Origin: Cerrena zonata
Lineage: Eukaryota > Basidiomycota > Agaricomycetes > Polyporales > Cerrenaceae
Assembly: GCA_038087015.1 (NCBI GenBank)
Contig: JASBNA010000035.1
Span: 372,001 to 436,000 of the forward strand
DNA: 64,000 bases
Direction: 5' to 3'
Shown: positions 1 through 12,600 of the stretch, one piece after another
How positions within the stretch are numbered: the stretch's first letter is position 1
Layout: each line of letters starts with the position of its first letter
Notes under the pieces: generated by a model
What the model was told of the DNA's origin: nothing
Seen by the model: the letters and a program-made list of their open reading frames with translations, nothing else
Database searches by the model: none
Made by a program: the position numbers and the translations under genes

Positions 1-2314
1 ATTTCCCACAAACCGCAATATGGACTCACTATAGATACCTAAAGTTTTCCAAGACGATGGAACGCTGGTCGCCCCAGAGTTGCTAGTCGGCACCCACATA
101 TACCGAACGTCAACCATCTGTACTGTAAGAGAGATCGCGAAGAAAATGAGGGTATCTCACTGGGGATTATCATGCGTCAGACTTCGCGTCGCGTGTGATA
201 TCACATAAATAATCTAAGGCAACGGAATGTCAGGATATGAACGGTGAACACCCAGCTTCCATAGGTTACAGAAGACAGTCGTTACATTATCGAATAACCA
301 CAACGAATGACACAGAGACCACTCACAATCATCATTATACCTAAGCCTAAGTCTCAGAATTCAGAATTCGACCCCCTGTCGTCGTCGTCAGCCCTCCTCC
401 AAGGAGCAATCGACATACCACGATCATCATCACCCCCTCGAAACCCCATAATCGCGCTACACACACCCCTCTGCAGGCCAATGAGTTCGCTGTGATGTCT
501 AAGAGCAAGGTTTGTCGATGCTCATATAGGAGGTGGATTTTACGTGGGGTTCTTTTCATTTGCATTTGATATAAGTCAAAGAAATGGGATATAGACAGGG
601 ATGAGGATGTCGTAGTTTCATGATTGAAGGTTTCAATTTAGGATAGGTAGAGGTGAAGATGAAGGGTTTTCTTGCCGTTAGTCCGTTACTAGGAACGACC
701 TATATTCCTTTCTTGAGGTTTGTCAAGGAGACTGGTTCGTTTTGAGTCTCGAGTGACGTTGGGTATGTGTATTTCGAGCTTGGGCATGTGTAATTTGAGC
801 TTGGAGACCGTGTTGAAAGCTTCCAGTTCCTCTTCGGTAAGTTCACACATACCAGTAGAAGAGGAAGATCGTAAATACTGGTAGTAAACCAAGTTGAGAC
901 ACGCCGATGACGTAGTAAGCAAGCAAAATATCATGTATTTGCATATATACATAATACAAATCCACCTAACCACGCGAAAGCAATTTACAATCAATATTCA
1001 CGCACACGACGAATTGCTTATTTCCAATAAATTTCCTAATATTGCTTCGAACTACGAGTTGCATGTATACACAAATGAACGAACCAGCGGGAGAAAGGCA
1101 TCTACCAAGCAAGATGAAGATGAAACACGAAACATGAAACGAGAGTTGAGACGATGACGGGATACAAATACAAATACAACCAATGGATCCACCCAATCAG
1201 AGAGTATAAACAAAACCAAAACCGAAACACAGAAAAGAAAGAACGAGAGACCGAAGCGTTGGAGAGAATTATCTATTTACGCATGTTGGTGTTTTGGGAG
1301 GGAGTCCACCCCACCACACTCCCATTCATTCATCTCCAAGCCAACCCGGTCAAATGAGGAGCGCGAGCCCCACATAGCAAGGTGCGAAACGAAGAAGGTG
1401 GAGTAACTCGGATGGATTAACCTCCACTCCATGATGGCCCATTCATCGACGGAAAGCCCCACACTAGCACTAACACGTTCGGACCCAGTAAACCCTAAAC
1501 GCAAAAACACCGTTCAAGTCGGTATGAGCGGGAGAGAGTTTGGTCACTGAGCGGATCCGAATGACGATCGTCCAGCGTGAAAGAGTTTTAGACCGTTCGG
1601 AACGGGAACGACCAGCGTATATGACAAGCGGAATGAACGGAATCGAAATCCCATCCAAAATGGTGAAGACTTGATGATTTTATACTTCCGTTCGTCATCG
1701 AGCCCAAATTGACCCTATCCGCGTGCCTAGAAGGTAAACGGATCCGACGGGGGCCTGATTATTCGGATGTGCTAGTGGGGGTTTGATGGTGAGGATAGCG
1801 GGGCCGATGTCGATGACGATTGGGATGGAGAGGGCGAAAGTCTGGAATTGGCGGATGTAAGCAGGAGAGGGAGGTGATGTGGGTGCGGTGAGCGAGAGGT
1901 GTCGAGAGTGAATACGGAGGATGCGGAAAATGCGGGATGACAGTGGATAGTACAGATGTGAGAACGATTGGATGGGACGACGAGGATGCAAAAATTGTTG
2001 ATACACAAGTAATCGAGCCCGTCTAAAGCAAGACGAGCAAATTAAATGGAGGTGATGGTGGTACAAATTATACAAATTTCCTGTTTTTGTTATGTTTTGG
2101 GATGGGGAAGCAGTGCCAGTGAGAAAGAGCGAGGATGGGCGATGATGAATCAATGGGAGACATCGCAGTGGTGGGGAAGACACCCCATTCGAACAAGGAT
2201 AGACCGTGTGTGAGAGTCACGAAGACCCAACCTCCCGCAAAAATAACCACAATCACAATGGTTCGATTCTTCACGCCATCCCCACCCTTCCGTAGGGGGT
2301 CAAGCAACCCCCAA
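1..2314. other. Region without a supported gene
   Basis: Reading frames here are short, overlap on both strands and contain no domain I recognise. The region carries short tandem duplications, for example CAGAATT twice near 355. The 162-codon minus-strand frame at 1695-2183 is low-complexity and has no homology signal that I can see. Part of this stretch is probably the 3' UTR of the gene at 2315-3286. Confidence 0.5.
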
Positions 2315-3286
2315 TTAGTTGAAACCGTCGAAATGTCCCTTCAGGATCCTCTCTCCCATCGGCGAGGGTGCACGTCTGGGTCTCGGAGTGCCCGGGGCCA
2401 TAGTGTTTGCCCTCCTCGTCTTCCTCGCCACTCCGTTCATGGGAGTAGGTGAGGTGCGACGATCGTTTTCGGGGCTGTTGGGAGGTGGGGAGTTGCCCCG
2501 GTGATGAGGTGGATATTGTCCGAATTGGGGCTGTGGAGAGAAAGAGAAACAAGTTAGATAATGTTCAATCGTACTGTTTCAGGATAGTGGTTCGAGAATA
2601 GAAAGGCGTGTTGGTATCACACGAGACCAAAATCCCCAAACCCAAACCACAACACCAAACACGGGAGAAGGAAAGTGAAACCCACCTTGAGCGCAGCGCC
2701 CAACGAAAGACGTCTAAGCAAACCAGCAGCCCTTCCGTGCTGATCAGCAACGGAGGTACCAGGTTGGTTAGCTGTCTGGACTCCCTGTTGGGGAGGTTGA
2801 GGAGGAGAGACGAAGCGGTCTGCAGCAACTACGGGCCCTGGCCATGCACCTGCGATGGTTGCACTGCGGGCGTGTCTGGTGACTGTGGGGCTGTCGGTTT
2901 CGTCATCTGGAAGCGAAAATGATGTGAATTAATGCATTTTCTGTGGATATGGGAGGGTGCTTACCTTCGACGACGACAGCGTTGATGTTTCGTCTGAATG
3001 GGAATGTCGCAGTAGGCGAGTTGCTTAAAAAGTAGGACAAGATGGGTGAAGTGGAGGGAGAGATGGGGACTTTGTTCTGGTTGCCATTCATGTTGTTGGG
3101 GATGGAGACGACAGGAGAGAGCGGCGAGTTGGGCGAGTTGAGAGAGGAGTCACTTGAAGTAGACGAGGGAGACGAGTCAGAGAACATGGATCCCGCGCGA
3201 CGACGGGAATGTCCATTTGTGGCGATAGGGATGGGTTGGGAGTGCTCGACCTTTGGGTCGTTTGTGTTGTTGTTGGGGAAAGACAT
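2315..3286 (-). CDS. Conserved basidiomycete protein of unknown function
   Basis: Three exons join in frame: 3286-2965, 2906-2686 and 2530-2315. They give 252 residues, and both introns are GT-AG. The first third is Ser/Asn/Pro-rich. The middle carries a well-formed block reading HARSATIAGAWPGPVVAADR, and the C-terminus is basic and ends close to ERILKGHFDGFN. There is no signal peptide or membrane segment. The densely conserved-looking patches inside a disordered Ser/Pro background suggest a phosphorylated regulatory or scaffold protein, but that is inference. I recall related uncharacterised proteins in mushroom genomes and cannot name a function. The start was chosen because the frame upstream of MSFPNNN loses coding character. 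Confidence in the gene is high; its role is unknown. Confidence 0.8.
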
Positions 3287-6200
3287 GATGATGGACGGAA
3301 AGAGAGCCGTGATGGAAGTGACTGGGGGAGTTTGATGGAAACGGTTTGTGAAGCAGAGACGGGGAGCTGGAAAGTGCGTTTGGATGAGGTTGTAGCAGAG
3401 AAATAGCAGCGAGAGGAGGAGGGAGCGGGAGAGAGATGGGAGGAGAGGAAGGGTTAGAGTTTGAGGTATATGAAGAGGATGTGTCCAAGCTCCGCTCAAA
3501 TCTTACTCTCTATGCGTTTCCAATTCAATCTACAAGTCTAGATCCACTCCCAGATCCCTTCCCAACTCTCTCCCTCCCTCCGTCCTGTCACGCTGTATGC
3601 GTCTCGGCATATCCAGCATACCTATTTGCACATCTTGCTCACTTTCAAAAGGCTCCAAGTGCAAGTATTTCCTCCAATTTGCAGGAAAGAGCAAGCAAGG
3701 GACGCCCCTTACCCCGCATTCTGGTGGGAAACACGTGCAGATTAGGAAGCTTCCACATCCGAGTAAGTTGCCGCTTCGATCAGCCCAGTCGACGCTAGAC
3801 CTCTTACGGCTCACTGGCACCGAAGCTGCGGACCCCATCACTGTCACCAGACCCGTCTCCTCTCCTCCCCGCCCTGTGCACCAAGCCCCATCGACGTCCA
3901 TCACTCAGTACTCAGTACTCGACACCGACGGCGGCGCATTCGTCTCTCGGCACCCTCCCTCTCGTCATTCCCCATACGGCTATCCACACACCTGCATTCT
4001 TCCTCTTCTTCCTTCACCGGCACCAAGCACAGCTAGTAGTGATTACGTTCAACATCGCACCGAGTAAAACCCACCTCACCTCCATGAATGTCCTGAGCAC
4101 GCCCTGTCAACGCCACGATGCGCCTCGACACAGTCCTTACAACCTCTTACCAATTTCACTCACCCCAATACCTTAAACTAAAACTTCACAACCACCCACT
4201 TCGGCAAACCCAACATCCCGACAGAAGCACTGATAGGCACCTCTAGGTAGCTATAGCACCTCGTCCACAACCACCCCAACTACAACACCATTTCCCATAC
4301 CAACATCCTAGCTCGTCATTGTCCAGCCCCGAGCTGGGTCGGGCCAGTGTCGAGCGAGGTGTACACAATGCCGTACCTTTCGTCATTTTCCATAGACACT
4401 GCTCGTGTGCTTCGTATCCTTTGTGTACCCGATTTGGCACTTGTGTATGCCTTGGCTGGTTAGCCATATGTTAGGCGTTGGTGTTACTTGGTGACAATGA
4501 TTTGCGCAAAGCGGAGGTGAGTAATTCCTTTTTTCTTTTTCGTACCTCGTCACCATAACCACTTCCCTCCAGGCCTTCGTGTTGTAAATTCACAATTCTG
4601 CCTGTGAGCATGAGTCATACACGATTCTTTGACTCCCTAGAAGTATGCCTTTCATTTCGCGTAATTGGAGATGACCTCACGAGAAGACTACGAGCTCGTG
4701 TCTAGTGGACTCCTAGACCCCTATATCGTCTATCTCGACCTATACCTCGTTTTTAATCGTTTGAATGTTGAGTTTACCCTCGTTCTAGCTATACTCGTCC
4801 AAGCCTACCCGGTGCTTGACGCCACTCCGCCGATCATTAGATCGTTTTTCTTGTCATCCGAAACTTCAAAACAGATATAGCCAAACCTGTCGATCTCACC
4901 GATAGGTAAAATGTATGCAGTCTTGCGTATAGCCCATGCAACTTTGAAGACCCACCCAGCTTGCGACCGGCCATCGGCCCATGAATAATGAACAACAAAC
5001 AATAAAGAAACAACCTTTTCCATGACATCTCCATTGCATCATCCGAACACCTCCCTCCCTCCCAATCCAATCCAAATGAGATTTCCCCTCTTCTCAGGAG
5101 TCTCGACCCTCTCTCCCCCTCGTGCGCACACGCATTCACAACCTCCTTCCCTACGTTCTGATCCCAGATGTCCTTCGATAGCTTCTTTCCAGATTTAAAG
5201 TGGCCTCGAGGCATCTAGGTTCAGTCTTGAGTCTGGTTTTTGTTCCCTTCCCATGACATTGACAGTATACGCACGGTTGATGGTTGTGTTGTTTCGTATG
5301 GTTGCAATTGATTTTCAGGGCTGTTTTGTGTACTCACCGCCCTCGCTTAGCGAGTGTATCCATCTTGACCTGTTTGCTACGATCAAGGTTTAACGTATAC
5401 TCGATTGCGGTGTGTGAGTTCTGATAGAACGTGGGTCTCGGTCTCGTACGGTTAGAACAGGTGAACTACCAACATACAACCTCATTACTAGCTTCTCAGA
5501 GCCGGCGACATAGAACAGAAACAGAACATCGACGTAACCCTTAGTACTCCCTCTCGCTCCCAGCCCACTTTGTACACCACACACAATCGCAGCAGCGGCA
5601 TCATACGGTATATACAACCTACATCCAACCTGGTATCCCCTTTTACCCCATATAGTCCCTCCATCCAATCTCAAGCTCACAACGTGCCATCGCCCCTCCT
5701 TCGAAGAATGGAATCTCCATCTCCAACATCCCCAACATCTCCCAAATCTCACACAGCGGACGATTCTTTTACCTTTTCCGCCGACCCCGCTTGAGGTCGC
5801 GGACTCTCAAGGTCTTTGGTCTTTAGTCTAAAAGTACGTGTTTTCGTTCGGCTTGTGATGCGAAAAGGAAGAGTGAAGAGTGGGAAAGAAGAGGGAGGGA
5901 GCGACGATCCCCCTTATGCGATGGGGAGGGTGTCGTCAGGGTTTGGGTTATTTTGGATTTTAGGGTTGGGGTGGTGTTTTAACCATGATTGGTTGGTTGG
6001 GTTTGTGCCTTTTGGTTTCCTTTCTTCAGGCCTTGGGTGTTGTTGTTGTTGCTTACAGGATCTAAATTTCTTATATGCGCCGCATCCTTGAGGCGAGCAC
6101 GAGCAAGGACAGACGTCTACCACTTTTCCATTGTCCCAGCCCGGAATACCCACACCCTCGGCTCCGATTTTTCGTTGTTCGACAGTGACATCAACCAGAC

Positions 6201-7152
6201 CCAATCCCAATCCCAATTCCAATCAACATCATTTGCAACCTTGGAGGAACGCGCTTGCACCACCACTACCACCACCATCTCAATCACCCAATCACATCAC
6301 ACGGTGAGTTTCGACTATATCCCAATAGCCAATCATCGAACTAAGAACTGAATAAGCATTGTACCAAAATATGCGGGGAAGTGACACTACTTGCAAATAT
6401 TGATATTCAGGATCCACGCTTTCTCCACTCGCATCACAATCACAATACTATCCCACTTCCCCACTGGTCTTATCACTTTCATTCAGTTCACTGCTTCATT
6501 CAGTACCATTATCCAATATCTCTCGAGCTCCCCTCTCGCTAGTCTTCTTCCGTCTTGCACCACTGCGAATCCGAATCCGCAGTCTACCTTCCTTTTACAG
6601 GGAGTCATTGGCGTGTGATTGGGGTCGGATGAGGAGAGAGACTTCTTGTAATCCACATCGTTTTACGCCCGCGAAAATCCGGCTGCACCATATGATATAG
6701 TTCGACTGTATGCGATTCTCGTACGTTCCTTACGCTGTTGCGGCTAGTACGCAACGCTTCTCACTTCTCCCAATTTAAACGAATCACTAATCCCCATGCA
6801 CCAATCACAGAATGACCTAACCTCTAACACCATGAGTCACAAGGGCAGATGCCTTGAAGAATCTCGAAACACGGAGTGTGCCGGTGTTACTAAACACAGC
6901 GAGGTGCAGATCCCACCGTGCAAATGCTAACCGGAGTTGTTGTTCATGATCACTGGCACTGGCAGGTTTATTGCTTTCACTTGACCCCTTCTGACCCCTG
7001 CCTCTGTGCCGCAATGCATCATCATTACGGAGGTGACTTCCATCAGAAGTCAGAAGTCTTTCTGGAGGTATCCCAACCTTTAATCCAACCTGATCACGAA
7101 AACATATATCCCAACCCAAGAGCCTGTCAAGCCTAATTCATTCCCTTCGATC
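3287..7152. other. Long region without a supported gene
   Basis: This 3.9 kb stretch holds only short frames rich in Ser, Pro and Thr on both strands. The most gene-like are 3597-4067 (+), 4837-5214 (-) and 5570-5794 (+). None shows a domain, a convincing exon chain or strand-specific coding bias. The first few hundred bases are probably the promoter of the minus-strand gene at 2315-3286. Unrecognised small genes or non-coding transcripts cannot be excluded. Confidence 0.45.
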
Positions 7153-8151
7153 ATGGGGTTTCGAAACCCGTTGGTCATTGGTTCAAATCCCTCATTCATA
7201 ATCAGCCTTCAGGGGTCATGTTATCTTCCCCATGGGAAGAAACCTGATAGTTTCAAGCTTCAGATCGAGATCGTTGAGGCGAGAGCCAAAGATCCCGAGG
7301 GACGGGTATACGTTAGCTTGTTTTTCCCCTCTCCTCATTGGATCGCGGATTACGGTTTGGTCGTTGGCGGTGAGTCATTGTAGGGATGGTGTTTTGATGT
7401 CCCGGGTCTCCTTGATGGTCTCGCGACCGGGACACTTATGATGGTTTTCTTCGTCATTCGAGGGACGGATAACGGAAGACTCTTATGACTCCTATCTTTC
7501 GTTTTCTCCCGCCTCTGTCTTCCAAGAGCCTTTCGATCCCGTTAATTAGCTTTGGTTGTTGACAGCGATAGTGTCCGAGCTGTCGACAGGCCAAGTGATC
7601 TCTTACACTTCTTGTGGCCGCTCAGGGTCCACTTGTTTTAGATTCTTGGCAACGATCTGTGGCGGGTACGAGCCACGATATGATGATCCTGTGCATCCTG
7701 CAACAGTTGGCGAGGGTGTTGATCCTTATTGGCGGTTGTTGAAGTGGACGACTTGGAATATCACTCCTCTCTGTACAATTCTCTGGAGACCTGTTTATTC
7801 TTGTCTGTCTGTTCAGGGCTATACCTTACTCGGTGATAGGTATTGGTAGTCGAGATTTCTTCTCAATCTATTCTTTTGTAGGTGAGATTTCGACCTGGAA
7901 TATACTTGCCTGAAAATCTGTCTTTCTTTCCGTCTCCTTCTTTGGTAACCCGTACAGTGCGAAGTCTTGAAGGCGACCCCTCCCACTATGGTATCCCGCC
8001 CACAACATATTCAACTTCTGTCTCTCTGATTGAAGTCATTGCGGCGGTTGTTGGGAATTATGACGATGGTGTCGATGAATACCAATTCATGTTGGGTTAT
8101 TTGCGTAACGATAAGTATTTATTTTTGAAAAGGTTCATGCCCCTAAAGTAA
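7153..8151 (+). other. Coding-like segment of unknown identity, possible 5' part of the gene ending at 9008
   Basis: Three open stretches (7153-7383, 7556-7849, 7882-8151) lie in a row on one strand. Some are bounded by plausible splice signals. A strong donor, GGTGAGT, lies near 7371. A junction near 7845-7884 (donor GTATTGG, acceptor ending GTGAG) would join two of the stretches in frame. The predicted peptides are rich in Tyr and Trp but match no family I know. No complete exon chain can be drawn to the segment at 8188-9008, because all three frames close between about 8160 and 8185. This may be a real gene with an unusual intron, or a decayed one. Confidence 0.25.
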
Positions 8152-8187
8152 TCTATGCAGATCAAGAAGAGTTATTAAATTGACATG

Positions 8188-9008
8188 AGCCTACCATCAT
8201 CCGTTTTCCCGCTCATGCTAGTACTTCGAGTACACCAGACAAATTCACAACTGGTAAGACGGTAGGGCCGGGGCTCACAGCTATCATCGAGGTCATGCCA
8301 CCAGATCGCGTCAAAACCGCATCCTTGCGTAAGTTCACTCCCTTGTCAGGCCCCCAAACCCCCGGTAGTAATTCAGTGGCTCACAGTATAGAAAATGCAT
8401 TTAGTGATACTCTCGCATCCAGTCCGTCTACAATACCTACAGACTTATTTGAAGCAACCTCTGATCTTCAAGGTCCCTTCGTCTCTTCAAGCTTCATTGA
8501 AGACTTATATGATGGTAAACTTTCATATCATTTCACGATACTTTGTTAACATGAGTCATGTAGAATTTACGTGTATATCGTATGCAACCAATGAGTGTGA
8601 ATCTACCGAGCTTGGGGATCTCACTGCGCAAGAAACGGCTGTTCACGTAAACAACCCGCCTGAGGAACTCCCAGACGATGTTGCTGAAATGGTACATGTC
8701 CTTCGTCTAATATGGAAGTCTTCCTCATCTCCTAGTAGATAGAACTACTTGCACAACCGCCGGTGCCAGGGGTTCTGCCCCCCGGGATAGTTCTCGTACA
8801 CACCGAGCTAGGCCCGGTTCCACTGGTAGCCTCTGATATTCAGAAGACAGTCGTTCCTGATAACGAGGTCGTTGTTGGGCCAAAGAATAAAGAAAATCGT
8901 AGGAAGCGGGAACTACGGAAAAGGAAGAGAAAGGAATATTGGGCCAATATGGAAGCGGAGAGGTTGAAGGATGAGGGGCTAAAGCTCAACGACATCCCCC
9001 CCCAGTAA
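8188..9008 (+). CDS. Hypothetical protein, 3' exons (5' end not resolved)
   Basis: Three exons join in frame through two short GT-AG introns, 8515-8563 (49 nt) and 8692-8738 (47 nt). The start at 8188 only marks where the frame opens; the true 5' exons are uncertain and may lie at 7153-8151. The product has an acidic middle and then a strongly basic stretch (KENRRKRELRKRKRK, near 8885-8930) that could serve as a nuclear localisation signal or nucleic-acid contact. It ends with an amphipathic acidic/basic tail. No family is recognised. The frame stays open across both introns with typical splice sites, which supports a real gene. Its function is unknown. Confidence 0.5.
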
Positions 9009-9647
9009 TACCTCCTCTTCTAATAGAGTTCCAAGTCAGGAGGACGCCCCAGAAGAAGAAACTCTGTAAAAAACAAATGACGTTGTTCAATATACCCTCC
9101 ACCGGATATAAACCTTCTCGTTGTCAGTCTTGTCGATTGCACATTCGGAACGTAGGGAGACTGCATCCAGTACAGCAGGGCTACAGCATGCGATCTTATA
9201 CAACCTTACGTCAACTCGAAAGCTGTCTTACAAGTACTCAATTGCATTCCAACAAATCGAAGAATGACTGTCAAAAGAACCCTTTTGAATAGTACCAAGA
9301 TCAGAAAGGTTGAGAATACAACAAGACTAGCACTAAGTAACGACAGGGAGAAGAGTAGTATGGAAGTGAGTACTGAGTTACACGATGATACATTTATTAC
9401 AACAAACCAAACCCCTTGGTCAAGAGTAAGAACCATAAGACACGTACAATGAAAAGAAATACTGTGCACTACTATAGTCTACAAGGTGTTGAACATGCAG
9501 ATCGATAGCAAAACAGGACCACAGAAACCCGGAAGCATCATGACTTTGTTCGTAACGACAGTGAGTGACCGATGGACACCAGTAAACCAGACCTGAATTG
9601 AAGGTGGGTATAGCACAAACACCCCATCGACATTTCCTTTTGAGTTT
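9009..9647. other. Convergent intergenic region
   Basis: This 640-nt stretch lies between two genes whose 3' ends face each other. It contains no supported gene and is expected to hold both 3' UTRs and polyadenylation sites. I see no strong structure. Confidence 0.6.
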
Positions 9648-12600
9648 TTACGAGGGCAAAGGTGGTGCATATCCTCGTCCTCGTCCCCTCGCTCGTGGAA
9701 CGAAACCTCCTCTCAAACCTCCTCTTCCTCGATCGAACTGACCTCCAGCTCCGCCGCCACGAACGAATCCTCCGCGAGGAGGGAAGGGTGGTCCTCCCCT
9801 TCCACGGGGGGCGTACCCTCTGCCACCACGACCTCTTGGGTGATCATTTCCATTGGTGCCGTTGGTGTTCACATCTGCTTCCGGAGAGTCATTGGGTTCA
9901 TTGTGGTTAGAATGGGAGTGAGTAGGTGGGCCACCACGAGCGAGAGCGCCACCTCTGCCACGGTTGGGATTAGACATGATGTGGACATGTCCACGTTGTC
10001 TAGAGATAGACAGAGAAAGGTAAGAATTGAATGCTTGAGAAAGCAGAAAGAACCATTGCAACGTACCCTTGAGGTGCAGGCCGGAATCCAGATGCTGGTG
10101 CTTGACCTGGAGCAGGTTTGATTGTGGGATGAGGACCGAACCTTGGTTGGAAAGGTGATGTAGGCTTCTGTTGGGTCGGGGAAGTTGGGTTTGTTGAAGC
10201 AATGAATTGAGGGTTAGATAAGTTGAGGCAGGACGTGAACTCGACGGTCGAACCACGATACTGCGAGCATCTATTTGGAGAAGTGACAATCAGGGATAGT
10301 TCTCTACACTTCAAATGAGTTTAAAATACGCACCGATCGCCCAACGTTGTGCCAGACATGAATGGTACATCCCAAACCACGTCCATTGACTTGGCGTTCA
10401 TACCAATAACTACACCCTTCACAGAAAGAGGAACACCTCCAGAGTCCTGGACCATAGTCACGCGGTCGCCCAACTCGAAGTGCTGGTTTTGCAGACGATA
10501 GGTAGCATGCGTAGGTTTGAGCACGGCTTGACGGGGGATGCCTTTGACGATAGCTTTCTTGATGGCGTCGCGGGACTTTGAAGCCGTGTACTTGTCTGCA
10601 AGCTCTTCGATCTCTTTGACCGATTCCTGTAAACCATAGGTTTGATAAGGACGGAAGGAGAAAGGGAGAGACATAAAAATGACGAACCTTCTTCAATTGG
10701 TCGCAGAATAGAGTGACGGGGTCAAAGGACCGAACACCCTTGTTACTCAGCCAGCCTTTCACTTCTTTGATTTTAAGATCGGGATTAACATCTGGGTCTG
10801 TGAAGATGTGCTCTGCTTTTGCCATAGCTGTGGTGACAGACTTATCAATAATTAGCTGTAAGCAGTAATAATTGTGCTTACCATCACCGTTGCGGTTCAG
10901 AGTCATCATGATCTCGGGATACTTCTCTTTATACTCTCGAAGCAGATCGACTGCCTTGTCGCTGAATTCCCAGTACCTTTGGTCTTTGCGAGAGTAATCG
11001 ATGACTTTCAGAGCACGGGCTTCAAACTTGAGACGTAACCCGAGGTCATTCTTCTGTCCGTCGGACGTGATAACCATGAAGCTCGATGTAATCTTGGAAA
11101 TGGCCTTGGGAGACATGTTGACCATTTCTGCGACTTTGTAAGATGGGTAGTATCGAGTCGATGAACGAGTGGTAACGATATTCTTGAAAGCATCGTTTTC
11201 ACTTTTCTCAGAAGGGAAGAACTACATGATCATTAGCGGTCGGCTGTATAACAAATGGGGAAAATGATACTTACTGCCAGGATGACAGAAAGTGTGTCTG
11301 TAGTCGTATCAGAAATTTGGGCGGCAACACCATATGCATGTTCCCCAAGGAAGAACACTTTGCTGTCAACGGGGAATTCTTCAGATAACGGAGGGGGTTG
11401 CCTCTCCAAGAAACGAGGATCTTCTGAGTGGACTTCAGAGACAATCATTTGCACTGCTTGCTCGACCTCCTTTTCAGGTCCTTCGTAGTCCTTCACAAGG
11501 GCTCCGTTGTCGAGACGCTTGAGTCCTACAGGACAGTATGAGTCAGACTAGTTGAACACACAACGAAAAGACTATACGACATACCTTTTAGAGGGCGAAC
11601 GTGAACCAATATCTCGATCTCTCCGGTAGTCACACCGCAACGTTTGGAGTAGAATTGTTCAATTCGTTCAGACTTGGATTTCCACAGCGAAAGACCATGT
11701 TGCGAATGAGGATTGGAAATGACTCGAGAAGGTGCTCCAGGAGTAACGCTCATCTTCTCGTACTTGAACAGCGAATCCGAGATAGCGGATACCATACCTT
11801 CCTGGAGGAAGGGCCACCCAATGAATGTTCGTTTACCGATCATCTCATTTGCAACGTCTTGCACTTTACGACCCTCGAATTTATTTTGGATATGTACAAC
11901 CATTGACTTGTTTCGCGATTCGGATCCATGCACATTCACACCATGATGTCCTAATGATGCAGTATGTTCAAGGGTCTGGAGCGAAGGGAAGCCAGCCAGA
12001 GCTTCGGCGCCAATAAGTACACCGTCGCAGAGACCAGCGATAAGGTGGAGACCGTCCATGGTTGGAAGCTCGTACGACTCCATGAGGCAGGTACATCGGT
12101 GAAGGGCTGGGAAGAATCCTGGGAGTGAAGAGGGATAGACAGTTGGTTCGCCGGGGTTAAATGTGAACTTCGTCGATGTGCCATATCCGTTACGTCTACG
12201 CTCGTCCTCGGTAAGTCGATGTTCTCTTGCTGCAAAGAAAGGAAGTGAATAAATAAGCTAGTTGACATGCATTATGATTAGTTGCCCTTACAACCCATGG
12301 CTTTCAAAAGCCGCTTCTCGTCTATGAATGGAATTTTGACAACTGCTTCCCATTCTTGTTTCTTTCCGTTCAGATCTTGCTCGAACTCTTCTGGATAAAA
12401 GTCCAGAATCGGAGAGTTGGGATCGTACATCAAGTCCTGCGAGAAAAATATCAATATAGTGTCAGACAGTGTCATCACTTAGAAACAAACCTGGTACGCC
12501 TGAGGAATGAGCTCCTTGCTGGCGGCGGGCAATACACCCATCAGTTGCTCAAATGGATGGAAGGGGTGTCCAAGATCGAAGCTGAAGGACATTTGATCCA

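Noticed and set aside
1695..2183. 162-codon open frame on the minus strand
   Set aside because: Low-complexity Ser/Pro/Leu/His composition, no domain, and overlapping frames of similar length in other phases.
2258..2270. GGTTCGATTC resembling a tRNA B box
   Set aside because: No A box or cloverleaf can be drawn around it.
3597..4067. 156-codon plus-strand frame with several Cys
   Set aside because: The Cys spacing fits no zinc-finger pattern and the frame has no exon partners; not supported.
7179..7190. GGTTCAAATCC resembling a tRNA B box
   Set aside because: No A box at the right distance upstream, and the flanking bases cannot form the T-arm or acceptor stem.
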